Shown: positions 35,185-43,671 of the stretch, piece after piece
Layout: each line of letters starts with the position of its first letter
Position numbering within the stretch: the first letter of the stretch is position 1
NCBI GenBank assembly: GCA_021202845.1
Contig: JAJQCF010000013.1
Span: 43,648 to 107,647 of the forward strand
Source of the DNA: Oscillospiraceae bacterium
Lineage (GTDB): Bacteria; Bacillota; Clostridia; Oscillospirales; Oscillospiraceae
Direction: 5' to 3'
DNA length: 64,000 bases
Notes under the pieces: model-generated
What the model saw: only the letters and a program-made list of their open reading frames with translations
Databases searched by the model: none
What the model was told of the DNA's origin: nothing
Translations under genes and position numbers: made by a program

Positions 35185-35812
35185 GGAGGTCGGCACGGTC
35201 AAGTCCGTGACCCTCGGCTCCATTATCGGTCAAATAAACCTCAAGGCCGCAAAGGTGCTGGAGGGCACAAAGATTGGCGACAGCATTGCTGTCAACGGCG
35301 TGTGCCTCACCGTTACCGCTCTCTCTCCCGACGGCTTCACCGCCGACGTCATGCCGGAGACGCTGCGCCGCTCCAACCTCGGTTCGCTGCGCGCGGGCGA
35401 CAAGGTGGACTTGGAGCGCGCCATGCCCGCGGACGGCCGCTTCGGCGGGCACATAGTCTCCGGCCACATAGACGGCGTGGGCTTCATCACCGAGCAGCGC
35501 CGCGAGGGAAACGCCGTGTGGGTGCGCATACAGACCTCGCCGGAAATACTGCGGCTCATTGTGGAAAAGGGCTCAATCGCCATAGACGGCATAAGCCTGA
35601 CCGTGGCCGCGGTCAGCAGCCGCGATTTCCAAGTCTCGCTCATACCCCACACCGCCGACGAGACAATATTGCTCGGCAAGCGCCCGGGCAGCTGCGTGAA
35701 CTTGGAAAACGACATTTTGGGCAAGTACGTGCAAAAGCTGATGCAGCCGGAGCCCTCCGCGTCCCCCGCAGGCGGACTGACGCTGGAATTTTTAGAGAAA
35801 AACGGTTTTTAA
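35165..35812 (+). CDS. ribE: Riboflavin synthase alpha subunit
   Basis: Dismutates two 6,7-dimethyl-8-ribityllumazine molecules to riboflavin; trimeric enzyme, 215 aa. The two lumazine-binding repeats are visible: first [12 protein letters not shown] with [14 protein letters not shown] (about 37-50), second with [12 protein letters not shown] and [14 protein letters not shown] (about 137-150). Its start lies within the ribD 3' end behind GGGAGGT. Part of ribD-ribE-ribBA-ribH under FMN riboswitch control. Confidence 0.96.
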   Translation: MFTGIVEEVGTVKSVTLGSIIGQINLKAAKVLEGTKIGDSIAVNGVCLTVTALSPDGFTADVMPETLRRSNLGSLRAGDKVDLERAMPADGRFGGHIVSGHIDGVGFITEQRREGNAVWVRIQTSPEILRLIVEKGSIAIDGISLTVAAVSSRDFQVSLIPHTADETILLGKRPGSCVNLENDILGKYVQKLMQPEPSASPAGGLTLEFLEKNGF

Positions 35813-35832
35813 TCATAAAGGAGCAAAACACT

Positions 35833-37050
35833 ATGGATTTTCAATACAACACCATCGAGGAGGCTATTGAGGCTCTGCGCGCCGGTAAGCTCATTCTCTG
35901 CACCGACGACCCCGACCGCGAGAACGAGGGCGACCTAATCTGCGCCGCCCGCTATGCCACAACGGAGAACGTCAGCTTTATGGCTAACTACGGCAAGGGG
36001 CTTATATGCACGCCCATGTCGGACGAGATTGCCCACCGCCTGAACCTGCCGCAAATGGTCTCCGAAAACACCGACAACCACTGCACGGCCTTCACCGTCT
36101 CCATAGACCACAAGGACACCACAACCGGCATCTCCGCCGAGGAGCGCGGTTTCACCTGCCGCGCCTGCGTTGACCCCGCCACGAAGCCGGAAGATTTGCG
36201 CCGCCCGGGACACGTTTTCCCGCTCGTGGCGCGCAAGGGCGGCGTGCTGGTGCGCAACGGCCACACTGAGGCCACGGTTGACCTCTGCCGGCTGGCGGGA
36301 CTTGAGGAGTGCGGTCTTTGCTGTGAGGTCATGCGCCCCGACGGCACCATGATGCGCGCGCCGGAGCTTCAGCAAATGGCGCGGGAGCACGGGCTGTGCT
36401 TCATCACTATCAAGGCTTTGCAGGACTACCTGCGCCGCCACGAGAACCATATGTTCCTGCAGGCCAGCGCCAAGCTGCCGACCTGCCACGGCGAGTTCCA
36501 AATTTACGGCTACGTCAACGACATCACGGGCGAGCACCACATAGCTCTTGTCTGCGGCGACATAGGCGACGGCGAGGACATACTCTGCCGCGTACACTCC
36601 GAGTGCCTGACCGGCGACGTGTTCGGCTCCGCCCGCTGCGACTGCGGCGCGCAGCTGCAAACGGCAATGGAGCTCGTGCAGAAGGAGGGGCGCGGAATCA
36701 TCCTCTATATGCGTCAGGAGGGGCGCGGAATCGGCCTTATAAACAAGCTCAAGGCCTATGAGCTGCAAGAGCAGGGGCTGGACACCGTGGAGGCCAACGT
36801 GCAGTTGGGCTTTGCGCCCGATTTGCGCGAGTACTGGTGCGGCGCGCAGATTTTGAAAAATCTCGGCGTCAAGTCCATTCGGCTCCTGACGAACAACCCG
36901 AGCAAAATTTACGGACTGGAAGGCTTCGACTTTCACATCAAAGAGCGCGTCCCCATAGAAATCCAGCCCGGCAAATACGATGCGTTTTATCTGAAAACAA
37001 AACAGCAGAAAATGGGTCACGTATTCAAGACCATAACCTTCGGCGACTGA
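35833..37050 (+). CDS. ribBA: Bifunctional DHBP synthase / GTP cyclohydrolase II (RibBA)
   Basis: 405 aa. The N-terminal half makes 3,4-dihydroxy-2-butanone 4-phosphate ([14 protein letters not shown], then [15 protein letters not shown]). The C-terminal half is GTP cyclohydrolase II with the zinc ligands in [20 protein letters not shown] and the [11 protein letters not shown] motif. DHBP-synthase proteins usually read DREDEGD; Asn replaces Asp here (DRENEGD), a known tolerated variant. The start is ATG 35833 behind AAGGAG. Lies between ribE and ribH. Confidence 0.96.
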   Translation: MDFQYNTIEEAIEALRAGKLILCTDDPDRENEGDLICAARYATTENVSFMANYGKGLICTPMSDEIAHRLNLPQMVSENTDNHCTAFTVSIDHKDTTTGISAEERGFTCRACVDPATKPEDLRRPGHVFPLVARKGGVLVRNGHTEATVDLCRLAGLEECGLCCEVMRPDGTMMRAPELQQMAREHGLCFITIKALQDYLRRHENHMFLQASAKLPTCHGEFQIYGYVNDITGEHHIALVCGDIGDGEDILCRVHSECLTGDVFGSARCDCGAQLQTAMELVQKEGRGIILYMRQEGRGIGLINKLKAYELQEQGLDTVEANVQLGFAPDLREYWCGAQILKNLGVKSIRLLTNNPSKIYGLEGFDFHIKERVPIEIQPGKYDAFYLKTKQQKMGHVFKTITFGD

Positions 37051-37089
37051 CCGATAAATCACAAAATCACAATTCAGGAGGAAAATATT

Positions 37090-37563
37090 ATGAGCATCAA
37101 TCTTTACGAGGGAAAAGTAGTAGCGCCCGCCGGTATGCGCGTCGGCATCATAGCCAGCCGCTTCAACAGCTTCATTGTGCAGAAGCTCTTGGACGGCGCG
37201 GTGGACGGCCTTGTGCGCCACGGCGTGGAGGAGCAGAACATCTACGCCGCTTGGGTGCCGGGCGCGTTTGAAATACCCATGCTCGCGCAGAAAATGGCGA
37301 AGAGCGGCAAATATGACGCCGTGATATGCGTTGGCGCGGTCATTCGCGGCTCCACCTCGCACTATGAGTTAGTGACGAACGAGACGGCAAAGGGCATAGC
37401 GCAGGCGGGCATGGCCAGCGGCATACCCGTGCTGTTCGGCGTCATCACCACGGAGAACATCGAACAGGCCATAGAGCGCGCCGGCTCCAAGGCGGGCAAC
37501 AAGGGCTACGACTGCGCCCTCTCCGCCATTGAAATGGTGAATCTGATAAAGGAAATGGCATGA
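37090..37563 (+). CDS. ribH: 6,7-dimethyl-8-ribityllumazine synthase
   Basis: Penultimate step of riboflavin synthesis; 157 aa, forming pentamers or 60-mer shells. Diagnostic pieces are [19 protein letters not shown], the phosphate-site motif [12 protein letters not shown] (about 78-89) with the active-site His, and [20 protein letters not shown]. The ATG has AGGAGG upstream. It ends overlapping the start of the HAD phosphatase (ATGA), so both are co-translated. Confidence 0.97.
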   Translation: MSINLYEGKVVAPAGMRVGIIASRFNSFIVQKLLDGAVDGLVRHGVEEQNIYAAWVPGAFEIPMLAQKMAKSGKYDAVICVGAVIRGSTSHYELVTNETAKGIAQAGMASGIPVLFGVITTENIEQAIERAGSKAGNKGYDCALSAIEMVNLIKEMA

Positions 37564-38216
37564 CAGCGGTTTTCGACTGGGACGGAACGCTGCACAACAC
37601 CGCGGCGCTCTACGGTCACGCGCTGCGCGCCGCCTGCCGAGAGCTGGCCGCGCGCGGCTATACCCCGCCGTGCGAGCCGACGGACGAGAAGGCCTCCGTC
37701 TACCTCGGCATGAACGCGCCGGATATGTGGAACAAGTTCTTTCCCTCGCTGCCGGAGGACGAGAAAAAGCGCAGCTCCGCTATTGTCGGCAGAGTGATGG
37801 TGGAGGGCATTGCCTCCGGCGCGGCCTCGCTCTACCCCGAAGCGGAGAGCGTGCTGGCGCACTGCAAGGCGCGCGGCTGGAGCGTTGTCATTCTCTCCAA
37901 CTGCGAGCACGCCTACATGGAGGCTCACCGCCGCGCGTTTAATCTTGACCGCTGGGTTGACGGCTACTACTGCTGCGAGGACTTTGATTTTCGCCCCAAA
38001 ACGGAAATATTCAGCTCCATTCGCGCCGCCTGTCCGCCGCCTTATGTCATAATAGGCGACCGCCAATCGGATATGCAGGTCGCCGAGGCGCACTCGCTGC
38101 CGTTTATAGCCTGCCTCTACGGCTTCGGCGGAGAAGGCGAGCTGGACGCCGCCCCCTTGAAAGCCGCCGCCTGCTCAGATTTACCCGCCCTGCTGGACAA
38201 GTTAGCCGAAAAATGA
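37560..38216 (+). CDS. HAD-family phosphatase in the rib operon
   Basis: 218-aa HAD hydrolase: the DxD nucleophile motif FDWDGTL is at residues 5-11 (Asp6, Asp8), motif II Ser is in VVILSNCEH, the motif III Lys is near FRPKTEIF and motif IV is IIGDRQSDM. The cap is the small helical type. It is the last gene of the riboflavin operon and overlaps ribH by 4 nt. Riboflavin synthesis needs a phosphatase for 5-amino-6-ribitylamino-uracildione phosphate, usually an unlinked HAD enzyme; location makes this a good candidate, by inference only. Confidence 0.85.
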   Translation: MTAVFDWDGTLHNTAALYGHALRAACRELAARGYTPPCEPTDEKASVYLGMNAPDMWNKFFPSLPEDEKKRSSAIVGRVMVEGIASGAASLYPEAESVLAHCKARGWSVVILSNCEHAYMEAHRRAFNLDRWVDGYYCCEDFDFRPKTEIFSSIRAACPPPYVIIGDRQSDMQVAEAHSLPFIACLYGFGGEGELDAAPLKAAACSDLPALLDKLAEK

Positions 38217-38220
38217 AAAA

Positions 38221-38259
38221 ACGTGAGAACCGACAGAAAAAAGCGGTTCTCACGTTTTT
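38221..38259 (+). terminator. Rho-independent terminator of the rib operon
   Basis: ACGTGAGAACCG (38221-38232) pairs with CGGTTCTCACGT (38244-38255) plus a T5 run; preceded by A6, so it can also work for the converging ridA transcript. Confidence 0.9.
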
Positions 38260-38286
38260 ATAATATGCAATATACAGCGCGGGGTG

Positions 38287-38658
38287 TTACACCTCTGCCA
38301 CTACCTCGACCTCGACGAGGGCGCCTTTGGGGAGGGCGGCTACGGCGAAGCAGCTGCGGGCGGGTTTGCTCGTGAAGTACTTGGCATACACGTCGTTGAA
38401 CGCCGCGAAGTCGTTTATGTCAGCGAGGAAGCAGGTGGTCTTGACGGCCTTGTCAAAGCCGCTGCCCGCGGCCTCCAAAACGGCCTTGAGGTTTTTCATC
38501 ACCTGCTCAGCCTGCTCGGTGACATTTGTGCCCACCATTTCGCCGGAGACGGGGCAGAGGGGAACCTGACCGGAGGTATAGACAAGCCCTCCCGTGACGA
38601 TGGCCTGAGAATAGGGGCCGATAGCGGCGGGAGCGTTGGCGGTGGAGATAACTTTCAT
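38287..38658 (-). CDS. ridA: RidA-family reactive intermediate deaminase
   Basis: 123 aa, YjgF/RidA family, which hydrolyses reactive enamine/imine intermediates from PLP enzymes. It opens MKVISTANAPAAIGPYSQAI and has the binding-site residues in GLVYTSGQVPLCP and the C-terminal VEVEVVAEV. The conserved Arg of true RidA is expected in the ...RSCFAVAALP segment (R-S/T-C/V), which is present. I start at the Met of MKVIST (GGAAAATG region upstream) instead of the longer form. A promoter is at 38716-38744. Possibly co-regulated with the upstream LysR gene. Confidence 0.93.
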   Translation of the reverse strand: MKVISTANAPAAIGPYSQAIVTGGLVYTSGQVPLCPVSGEMVGTNVTEQAEQVMKNLKAVLEAAGSGFDKAVKTTCFLADINDFAAFNDVYAKYFTSKPARSCFAVAALPKGALVEVEVVAEV

Positions 38659-38715
38659 TGTGCATTTTCCTTTCAGTTTTTCTGCGCAGCCCAAAGGGGG
38701 CGGCACGCTGAATAC

Positions 38716-38744
38716 AGTATATCACTTGCGCGGGCGATTGAAAA
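38716..38744 (-). promoter_or_regulatory. Putative ridA promoter
   Basis: Minus strand: -35 TTTTCA (38739-38744), 17-nt spacer, -10 TATACT (38716-38721). Confidence 0.4.
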
Positions 38745-38745
38745 G

Positions 38746-38787
38746 CAAAAAATCCCCGCCCGCCGCCTGCTGAAGCAGCGGAGCGGG
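38746..38787 (-). terminator. Terminator after the LysR gene
   Basis: Minus strand: CCGCTGC-TTCA-GCAGGCGG stem extended by CCCGC/GCGGG, ending in GGGGATTTTTT. The T-run overlaps the ridA promoter region. Confidence 0.65.
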
Positions 38788-38809
38788 AAGGGACTGCGGG
38801 AGCGCTCTT

Positions 38810-39703
38810 TCAGCGCTTTTTTAGGTTTCTTTGCAGGAGCGCCACCAGCGGCTCTATCCACGGCGGGGGAGTCTCGGCGCGCCAGACGGCCAGCACGGGT
38901 TCGGTGCGGTCTATGAGGTAGCGCTTCAGGCGGCGGCCCTGCGCCATGCGGCTTGTCTCCGTGCCGACTATTATGCCCAGCCCCAGCTCCGCGGCGGTGT
39001 AGGCCGAGTCGCGGTCGGGCGTGCTGACTATGGACTCCGGCTTCAGCCCCCAAACCTCGATTTCGCGGTCGATTCTGCGGTCGTACTCGTCCTTAGTTTC
39101 GTTTTGCAGAATGTCCACGATGAACGGCAGCGTGACGAAGTCGGCGGCGGTGCTGTCGGCGGTTATCAGCGGGTGGGTCTCGGACACCATTATGGCCAGC
39201 AAATCGGAGCTGAGCTTGGCCTCGCGCAGACCGCTGACGCGGCGCAGATAGCGCTGGTTGATGATTATCATGCCCAGCGACTTGTTCAGCAGGCGCTCCA
39301 AGAGCGTGTTGGGGTCGTAGCGCAGGACGTTTATCGTCAGGTCGGGGTGGTGCTCGTGTACAACGCCGATGGCGTCCGTCACGGCGGAGCCGAAGTCCAA
39401 GTAGCTCTGTATGCCTATGGTGAAGGTGTCGGAGATAGCGTCGCGGTAGCTCTTTCGTATGTCGGAGATAGCGCTGCTGTACTCCTTCATCATGCGCGAG
39501 CAAAGCTCGTAGCACTTCCGCCCCGGCTCCGTCAGCTCAATTTGGCGTGAGCGGATAAAAAGCGGAAAGCCGAGGTCCTCTTCGAGCCCGGCTATGTTCT
39601 TGCTCACCGCCTGCTGCGACATATAGAGCAGCTTGGCGGCGTTGGAAAAGCTCAAGGTATCTGCTACGGCCATAAAGCACCGCAGTTTTCTTTCAGTGAG
39701 CAT
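38810..39703 (-). CDS. LysR-family transcriptional regulator
   Basis: 297 aa. The N-terminal winged HTH has LRCFMAVADTLSFSNAAKLL, then YMSQQAVSKNIAGLEEDLG, ending near residue 60; an effector domain of periplasmic-binding fold follows (about 90-290). It lies just downstream of a TRAP transporter operon on the same strand, separated by a hairpin at 39743-39775, so regulation of that transporter in response to its organic-acid ligand is the simplest reading. The effector is unknown. Confidence 0.92.
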   Translation of the reverse strand: MLTERKLRCFMAVADTLSFSNAAKLLYMSQQAVSKNIAGLEEDLGFPLFIRSRQIELTEPGRKCYELCSRMMKEYSSAISDIRKSYRDAISDTFTIGIQSYLDFGSAVTDAIGVVHEHHPDLTINVLRYDPNTLLERLLNKSLGMIIINQRYLRRVSGLREAKLSSDLLAIMVSETHPLITADSTAADFVTLPFIVDILQNETKDEYDRRIDREIEVWGLKPESIVSTPDRDSAYTAAELGLGIIVGTETSRMAQGRRLKRYLIDRTEPVLAVWRAETPPPWIEPLVALLQRNLKKR

Positions 39704-39742
39704 ATCGACTGCCCTCCAGTTCGTTTTTGCTCAAAGTGTACT

Positions 39743-39775
39743 CGGCGGACAAGACGGGCTGCGCCCTGTCCGCCG
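39743..39775 (-). terminator. Hairpin after dctQ
   Basis: CGGCGGACA (39743-39751) and TGTCCGCCG (39767-39775) form a perfect 9-bp stem between dctQ and the LysR gene; a poor T-run follows on the minus strand. Confidence 0.55.
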
Positions 39776-39796
39776 TTTGTTGGGAGTGTTAATTTC

Positions 39797-40330
39797 TTAT
39801 GACCAGTGGGATTCTACCTCGGCTTGTACGTCGGAGTTGAATATGGCGGTGACTGCCTTGACGGAGGTGTACGCCAGCGTTATGCAGAATACAATCATGC
39901 TGGCGGCCAGCATTGAGTAGAGGTAGGCGTAGGGGATTTTCATAACGGCGGTTATCTGGTTGGAGGCGGCGGAGATGCCGACCTGCTTTATCGCGGCGTA
40001 GGCCGCAACGCCGATGAGCACCGTTGTCAGCAGGCTTGTCAGGGCGTAGAAGAATATTCTCACCTTGGCCGGAAAACGTCCTATTATCAGCGTTACGTGT
40101 ACGTGGCCGTGCATGGCCTCGGTGTAGGCCAGCGCCGTGAACACGCTGGTGCCCATTGCCACCTCGACAATTTCATAGGTGCCCTTTATGGACGTATTGA
40201 AGAACGTGCGCCCGACAACGTCCGCGGTTATGAATACCATCATAAATATTATAGCAACAAAACTGAAAATTGCAAATATTCTTGTGGCCCAAAGAACAAC
40301 CTTGTCTATTTTGCTGAATGTCTTAATCAT
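39797..40330 (-). CDS. dctQ: TRAP transporter small permease DctQ
   Basis: 177-aa membrane protein with four hydrophobic helices (about 12-35, 45-65, 88-110, 130-155), the DctQ layout; conserved pieces are DVVGRTFFNTSIKGTYEIVE and EAMHGHVHVTLI. Partner of the large permease. I start at ATG 40330 behind GAGGAGG; a longer frame overlapping dctM is rejected. Only 13 bp separate it from the dctM stop. Gene order P-M-Q is less common than P-Q-M. Confidence 0.92.
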   Translation of the reverse strand: MIKTFSKIDKVVLWATRIFAIFSFVAIIFMMVFITADVVGRTFFNTSIKGTYEIVEVAMGTSVFTALAYTEAMHGHVHVTLIIGRFPAKVRIFFYALTSLLTTVLIGVAAYAAIKQVGISAASNQITAVMKIPYAYLYSMLAASMIVFCITLAYTSVKAVTAIFNSDVQAEVESHWS

Positions 40331-40343
40331 AGCTCTATCCTCC

Positions 40344-41645
40344 TCAATACAAGAGGTTTGGCAGCCATGTGGCAATGCCGGGGAATATAACGACTACCGC
40401 TATTGCCGCCGCCAGCGCTATGACAAACGGCAGCGAGCCGCGGAAAATCGTTGTCAGCGGTACGCCCTTGGCTATGCCCGCCATGACGTAGCAGTTGAGG
40501 CCGACGGGCGGGGTTATAAGACCCAGCTCCATGACGAGCACCATCAGCACGCCGAACCATATGGTGTCGAAGCCCAGCGCGCTTATGACCGGCACGAATA
40601 TAGGCACGGTCAGCAGCAGCATTGCCATTGCGTCCATTATGCAGCCTAAAAGCGCATAGATGAGGAGTATGACAACAAGAACCACATAGCGCGAGACTTC
40701 CAGAGCTGCGCACCAGTTTGCTAGCGTCTGCGGCAGCTTGCTTATGGCGAGGAAGTTGCCAAAGAGCGTAGCGCCGATGACGATGAAGAACGTCATGCCG
40801 ACGGTTTTGGCCGTCTCCTCAATGCAGAACAGGAAGTTTTTCCATGTCAGCTTGCGCTTGAGCGCAGTATACAGCATAGATATGAAGCAGCCTATGGCGG
40901 CGCCCTCGTTGGGGGTGAAGAAGCCGATAAATATGCCGCCGATGCATATTACGAACAAAATTCCTACTGCCAGTATGCCCTTGAGGCTTTGCAGGCGCTC
41001 GCTCCACGTCACCTGTCCGGCGGAGGGAGCCATTTCCGGCTTGCGGACGACCTGCAGGACAACGACGGCGCAGCAGAAAATTGTAAGTATTATACCTATG
41101 GTTATGCCGGAGGCGAACAGCGCGCCTATGGATTCTCCGGCCGTGACGCCGTAGAGTATAAAGGCGGTGGACGGCGGGATTATTATGCCCAGCGTGCCGC
41201 CCATAGAGACGCAGCCAGTGGCAAGGCCGTCGTCATAGCCCTTGCTCTTCATCTCCGGCAGCGCGACAACGCCCATTGTGGCGGCGGTGGCAGCGGGGGA
41301 GCCGCATATTGCACCGAAGCCGGCGCAGGCGACGAGCGAGGCGCAGGCCAGACTGCCCGGCAGACGGTTCAGCCACTTGTTGGCGCAGTCAAACAATCCC
41401 TGACTGATGCCCGAAACATAGCAGAACTCGCCCATGAGGACGAACAGCGGCACAACGGACAGCGAATAGGTTGCTCCTGCCGTGTAAAGGTTGGTTTGCA
41501 GCAGACCGAGCGCGGCCTTCGGCGTTACAAGATAGGCATATCCGCAAACGCCGACAATCAGCATGGCCGCGCCTATGTTCATGCCCAAAAACAGCAGAAC
41601 CAGCATTATCAGTATGCCGATTATTGCTATAAGAGTATAGCTCAT
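40344..41645 (-). CDS. dctM: TRAP transporter large permease DctM
   Basis: 433 aa, about 11-12 transmembrane helices. Family hallmarks are FLGMNIGAAMLIVG, SVVPLFVLMGEFCYVSGIS, GFGAICGSPAATAATMG and the C-terminal ELGLITPPVGLNCYV. Forms with DctQ the membrane part of a sodium-driven importer fed by the DctP lipoprotein; typical substrates are C4-dicarboxylates, sialic acid or aromatic and other organic acids. Lies between dctP and dctQ. Confidence 0.95.
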   Translation of the reverse strand: MSYTLIAIIGILIMLVLLFLGMNIGAAMLIVGVCGYAYLVTPKAALGLLQTNLYTAGATYSLSVVPLFVLMGEFCYVSGISQGLFDCANKWLNRLPGSLACASLVACAGFGAICGSPAATAATMGVVALPEMKSKGYDDGLATGCVSMGGTLGIIIPPSTAFILYGVTAGESIGALFASGITIGIILTIFCCAVVVLQVVRKPEMAPSAGQVTWSERLQSLKGILAVGILFVICIGGIFIGFFTPNEGAAIGCFISMLYTALKRKLTWKNFLFCIEETAKTVGMTFFIVIGATLFGNFLAISKLPQTLANWCAALEVSRYVVLVVILLIYALLGCIMDAMAMLLLTVPIFVPVISALGFDTIWFGVLMVLVMELGLITPPVGLNCYVMAGIAKGVPLTTIFRGSLPFVIALAAAIAVVVIFPGIATWLPNLLY

Positions 41646-41675
41646 TGATACCTCCTATATGTGTGCGGTGCAAGG

Positions 41676-41729
41676 GCGAGTCGTCAGAACAAAGCCGCGG
41701 GGGTCTGTGCGGCCGTCCCGACGACTCGC
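41676..41729 (-). promoter_or_regulatory. Intercistronic stem-loop between dctP and dctM
   Basis: GCGAGTCGTC (41676-41685) and GACGACTCGC (41720-41729) are a perfect 10-bp inverted repeat with a GC-rich loop, lying right after dctP. Like the hairpin at 5679-5708, it probably raises binding-protein mRNA over permease mRNA. Confidence 0.6.
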
Positions 41730-41741
41730 AGGGGGAAAGAA

Positions 41742-42842
41742 TCAGTTAGCGTATTCGGAGTATTTGTCTATGAGCGCTTGGAACTCGTCACGTATTTCGG
41801 CGGCGTTTTCCACGTCAACGCTGGCCATCCACTCTTCGGCAACCTCTTCGCCAATGGCTTCAAATTCGGCCATAACCTCATCGCTAATCTCGACCAAGCG
41901 TCCGGCTTCCTCAAATTGCGCGAGATATTCGTCGGAGTCTATTTCGTAAAGCTCGGCGTGTGTGAGCGCAGCTTCAAAGCCGGAGACGGAGTCCAGAGCC
42001 TCCTGCGCCTCGGTAGGCAGGGACTGGTATTTTTCCTCGGTCATGAGAATGACAAGAACCTGCTCATAGAGGCAGACGTCCAAGACGTAGTTGGTGACAT
42101 CGTAGAGGCTGAAGCCCTTGGCTCCGGCCATATCGAACACGGTGCCCTGAATGATGTCCTTCTCCATAGAGGTGAAGATGTCGCTGGACGGAGTGACAAC
42201 GGCGGTAGCGCCGAGCTTTTCCATCATCAGGGTCGGGATACCGGCCATGCAGCGGTAGGTGTTGCCTTGGAAGTCGGAAATTTCGTCAACCTCGTTCGTG
42301 GAGAGCAGGTAGCTGCCCGGGGCGGTGTAGAGCACCAGCGGGTGCAGACCCTGAGCCTCCCACTCCTCTTGGACCTCCTCAATGGTGTTCCATGCGTCCT
42401 CCATGACGTAGGCGCCCTGAACGGCGCTTGTCAGGCCGTTGAAGGGGAAGGTTACAAGCTCGGTGACGGGGAACTGTCCGGGGAAGAAGCCCAAGCAGGT
42501 CCAGAGAATGTCGCAGACGCCGCTGTTGAGCGCGTTGATGCCGTCAGCGGGAGCGGCCAGAGCCGCGCCGGCGTAAACCGTCACGTCCAGCAGTCCGCCG
42601 CTGGCCTCGTTAATGGAGGCGGCGTAGTCTTCAAGGAACGTGCCGATGACGGAGGTGGAAGAGTCGTGGTGCGAAAGGGAGAGGGAAATGGTTTCGGTGC
42701 TTGTGCTCGCGGAGGAGCTGTCAGACGAGGACGTGTCCGCGGAGCTGCTGTCGGTGGTCGTGGAGCTGCTTGAGCCGCACGCGCAGAGGCTGAATACCAT
42801 TACAAGTGCAAGGGCGAGAGTTAGAGCTTTTTTCATTTTCAT
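41742..42842 (-). CDS. dctP: TRAP transporter substrate-binding lipoprotein DctP
   Basis: 366 aa. Lipoprotein signal MKMKKALTLALALVMVFSLC with Cys acylation site in SLCACG, followed by a Ser/Thr/Asp linker of about 35 residues, then the DctP fold. Typical features are LSLSHHDSS near the start, VTVYAGAALAAP and FQGNTYRCMAGIP, where the Arg normally contacts the substrate carboxylate. An HDSS motif implies an organic-acid ligand, not identifiable from sequence. First gene of the dctP-dctM-dctQ unit; a promoter lies at 42919-42947. Confidence 0.94.
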   Translation of the reverse strand: MKMKKALTLALALVMVFSLCACGSSSSTTTDSSSADTSSSDSSSASTSTETISLSLSHHDSSTSVIGTFLEDYAASINEASGGLLDVTVYAGAALAAPADGINALNSGVCDILWTCLGFFPGQFPVTELVTFPFNGLTSAVQGAYVMEDAWNTIEEVQEEWEAQGLHPLVLYTAPGSYLLSTNEVDEISDFQGNTYRCMAGIPTLMMEKLGATAVVTPSSDIFTSMEKDIIQGTVFDMAGAKGFSLYDVTNYVLDVCLYEQVLVILMTEEKYQSLPTEAQEALDSVSGFEAALTHAELYEIDSDEYLAQFEEAGRLVEISDEVMAEFEAIGEEVAEEWMASVDVENAAEIRDEFQALIDKYSEYAN

Positions 42843-42918
42843 AATCTTTCCTCCTAATAATTTTGTGGGTTTTGTCGGTTGGGTGGACTGCTTACAATTT
42901 CATCGGAGCCTTACTGCC

Positions 42919-42947
42919 ATTATATATAAGGTGTCCGAAAAAGTCAA
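42919..42947 (-). promoter_or_regulatory. Putative promoter of the TRAP operon
   Basis: Minus strand: TTGACT (42942-42947), 17-nt spacer, TATAAT (42919-42924). Confidence 0.7.
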
Positions 42948-43121
42948 CAATAATTACTATAACCTCATAAATACGATTTATGAAATATAAGTTTGCCGCG
43001 CTTGTGCTGTGAAAAGAGCAAAAAGTGTGATAATTACTGCTGTTTGCGCCCTCAAACTTCTCCTGCAAAATCGACTTTTAATCGAAAAACATTTGCAGGT
43101 TAAAGAATTTTTTAATAAGTA

Positions 43122-43150
43122 TTGTTTTTACTTAAATAATGTGTTATAGT
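43122..43150 (+). promoter_or_regulatory. Putative promoter of a structured RNA
   Basis: TTGTTT (43122-43127), 17-nt spacer, TATAGT (43145-43150), reading into the hairpin-rich stretch at 43157-43440. Confidence 0.45.
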
Positions 43151-43156
43151 AAAAGC

Positions 43157-43440
43157 GGTGCGGAAAACCGCAGCAAAAAAACAGCATACTCTTTTCGCTT
43201 CCGCGGCGCCGGAGGCGTCACGCAAAAGGGCAGACGGTATGCTGCAAGATGAAGATGTGAAAAATGCTGTACCGGCAAAGCCCGCAAGAGCCTTCCGCCG
43301 CCGAATGTGCGCGCTGAAAACTGCGCGCGGTTTGAAAGAGCATCCTCCCATGCTGCATCGAGCAACAATGCCATTGCTGCCAAGACAAGATTCGGTTAAA
43401 GCATCCACTATCTTATAACATACTTTTCTCGGAAAGTAAA
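43157..43440 (+). ncRNA. Candidate structured non-coding RNA
   Basis: Between a promoter-like sequence and the next regulatory region lies a run of stems: TGCGG/CCGCA (43159-43172); CAGCATAC/GTATGCTG (43182-43189 with 43237-43244) enclosing GCTTCCG/CGGAGGC; GCGCGC repeats near 43310-43330; an AGCAT-CCTCCC-ATGCT hairpin with a C-rich, anti-Shine-Dalgarno-like loop; and AGCAA/TTGCT. Open frames exist on both strands (86 and 110 codons) but show no ribosome site or family resemblance. The base composition is GC-rich against AT-rich flanks, as for a conserved RNA. It could match a known Clostridia RNA family (raiA-type is one guess) that I cannot confirm by eye. Confidence 0.4.
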
Positions 43441-43460
43441 TCAATTATTTCCGTCAGGTG

Positions 43461-43547
43461 ACAACTAAAAGTTGTCGAAGGACGAAAATTACGACGGAGG
43501 TGGGGTCTGAATTTTTGCTTATTACAGGAACAACAACTAAAAGTTGT
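43461..43547. repeat. Duplicated 15-bp palindrome, putative operator pair
   Basis: ACAACTAAAAGTTGT occurs identically at 43461-43475 and 43533-43547, 72 bp apart. Each copy is an inverted repeat (ACAACT-AAA-AGTTGT; the first extends to 7-bp arms). They lie upstream of the molybdopterin enzyme operon and downstream of the candidate RNA, as expected for a looped pair of operator sites. No regulator gene is adjacent on this side; the LysR gene at 38810 is the nearest. Confidence 0.6.
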
Positions 43548-43614
43548 AGAGTCTCGCTAAATACTGTTTGATTTTGCCGCGAAATAGTGAGATATTATAG
43601 TGGCAGGAGGCAAA

Positions 43615-43671
43615 ATGTACGTTAAAGCATCAAAAATCGGTACGTTAAATTCAAGAGTGAGCAAAACTTAA
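43615..43671 (+). CDS. Possible 18-aa leader peptide upstream of the Mo enzyme
   Basis: ATG 43615 is preceded by AGGAGG at 43605-43610 and opens an 18-codon frame (MYVKASKIGTLNSRVSKT), ending 34 bp before the molybdopterin-enzyme start. It spans two direct copies of GTACGTTAAA (43617-43626 and 43640-43649). A promoter match (TTGCCG, N16, TATAGT at 43596-43601) would place the ribosome site at the extreme 5' end of the mRNA, so expression is doubtful unless a promoter further upstream is used. Confidence 0.35.
   Translation: MYVKASKIGTLNSRVSKT

Noticed and set aside
40001..40390. Extended dctQ start overlapping dctM
   Set aside because: The frame-extending region is the 3' end of dctM; ATG 40330 has a strong ribosome site.
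43112..43444. 110-codon minus frame (and an 86-codon plus frame) in the 43.1-43.4 kb region
   Set aside because: No ribosome site or recognisable family; the region reads better as a structured RNA. I cannot fully exclude a small protein.
43506..43530. Possible sigma-54 promoter upstream of the Mo enzyme (GGGGT and TTGC)
   Set aside because: GG-to-GC spacing is 11, not the required 10, and no bacterial enhancer-binding protein gene is nearby.
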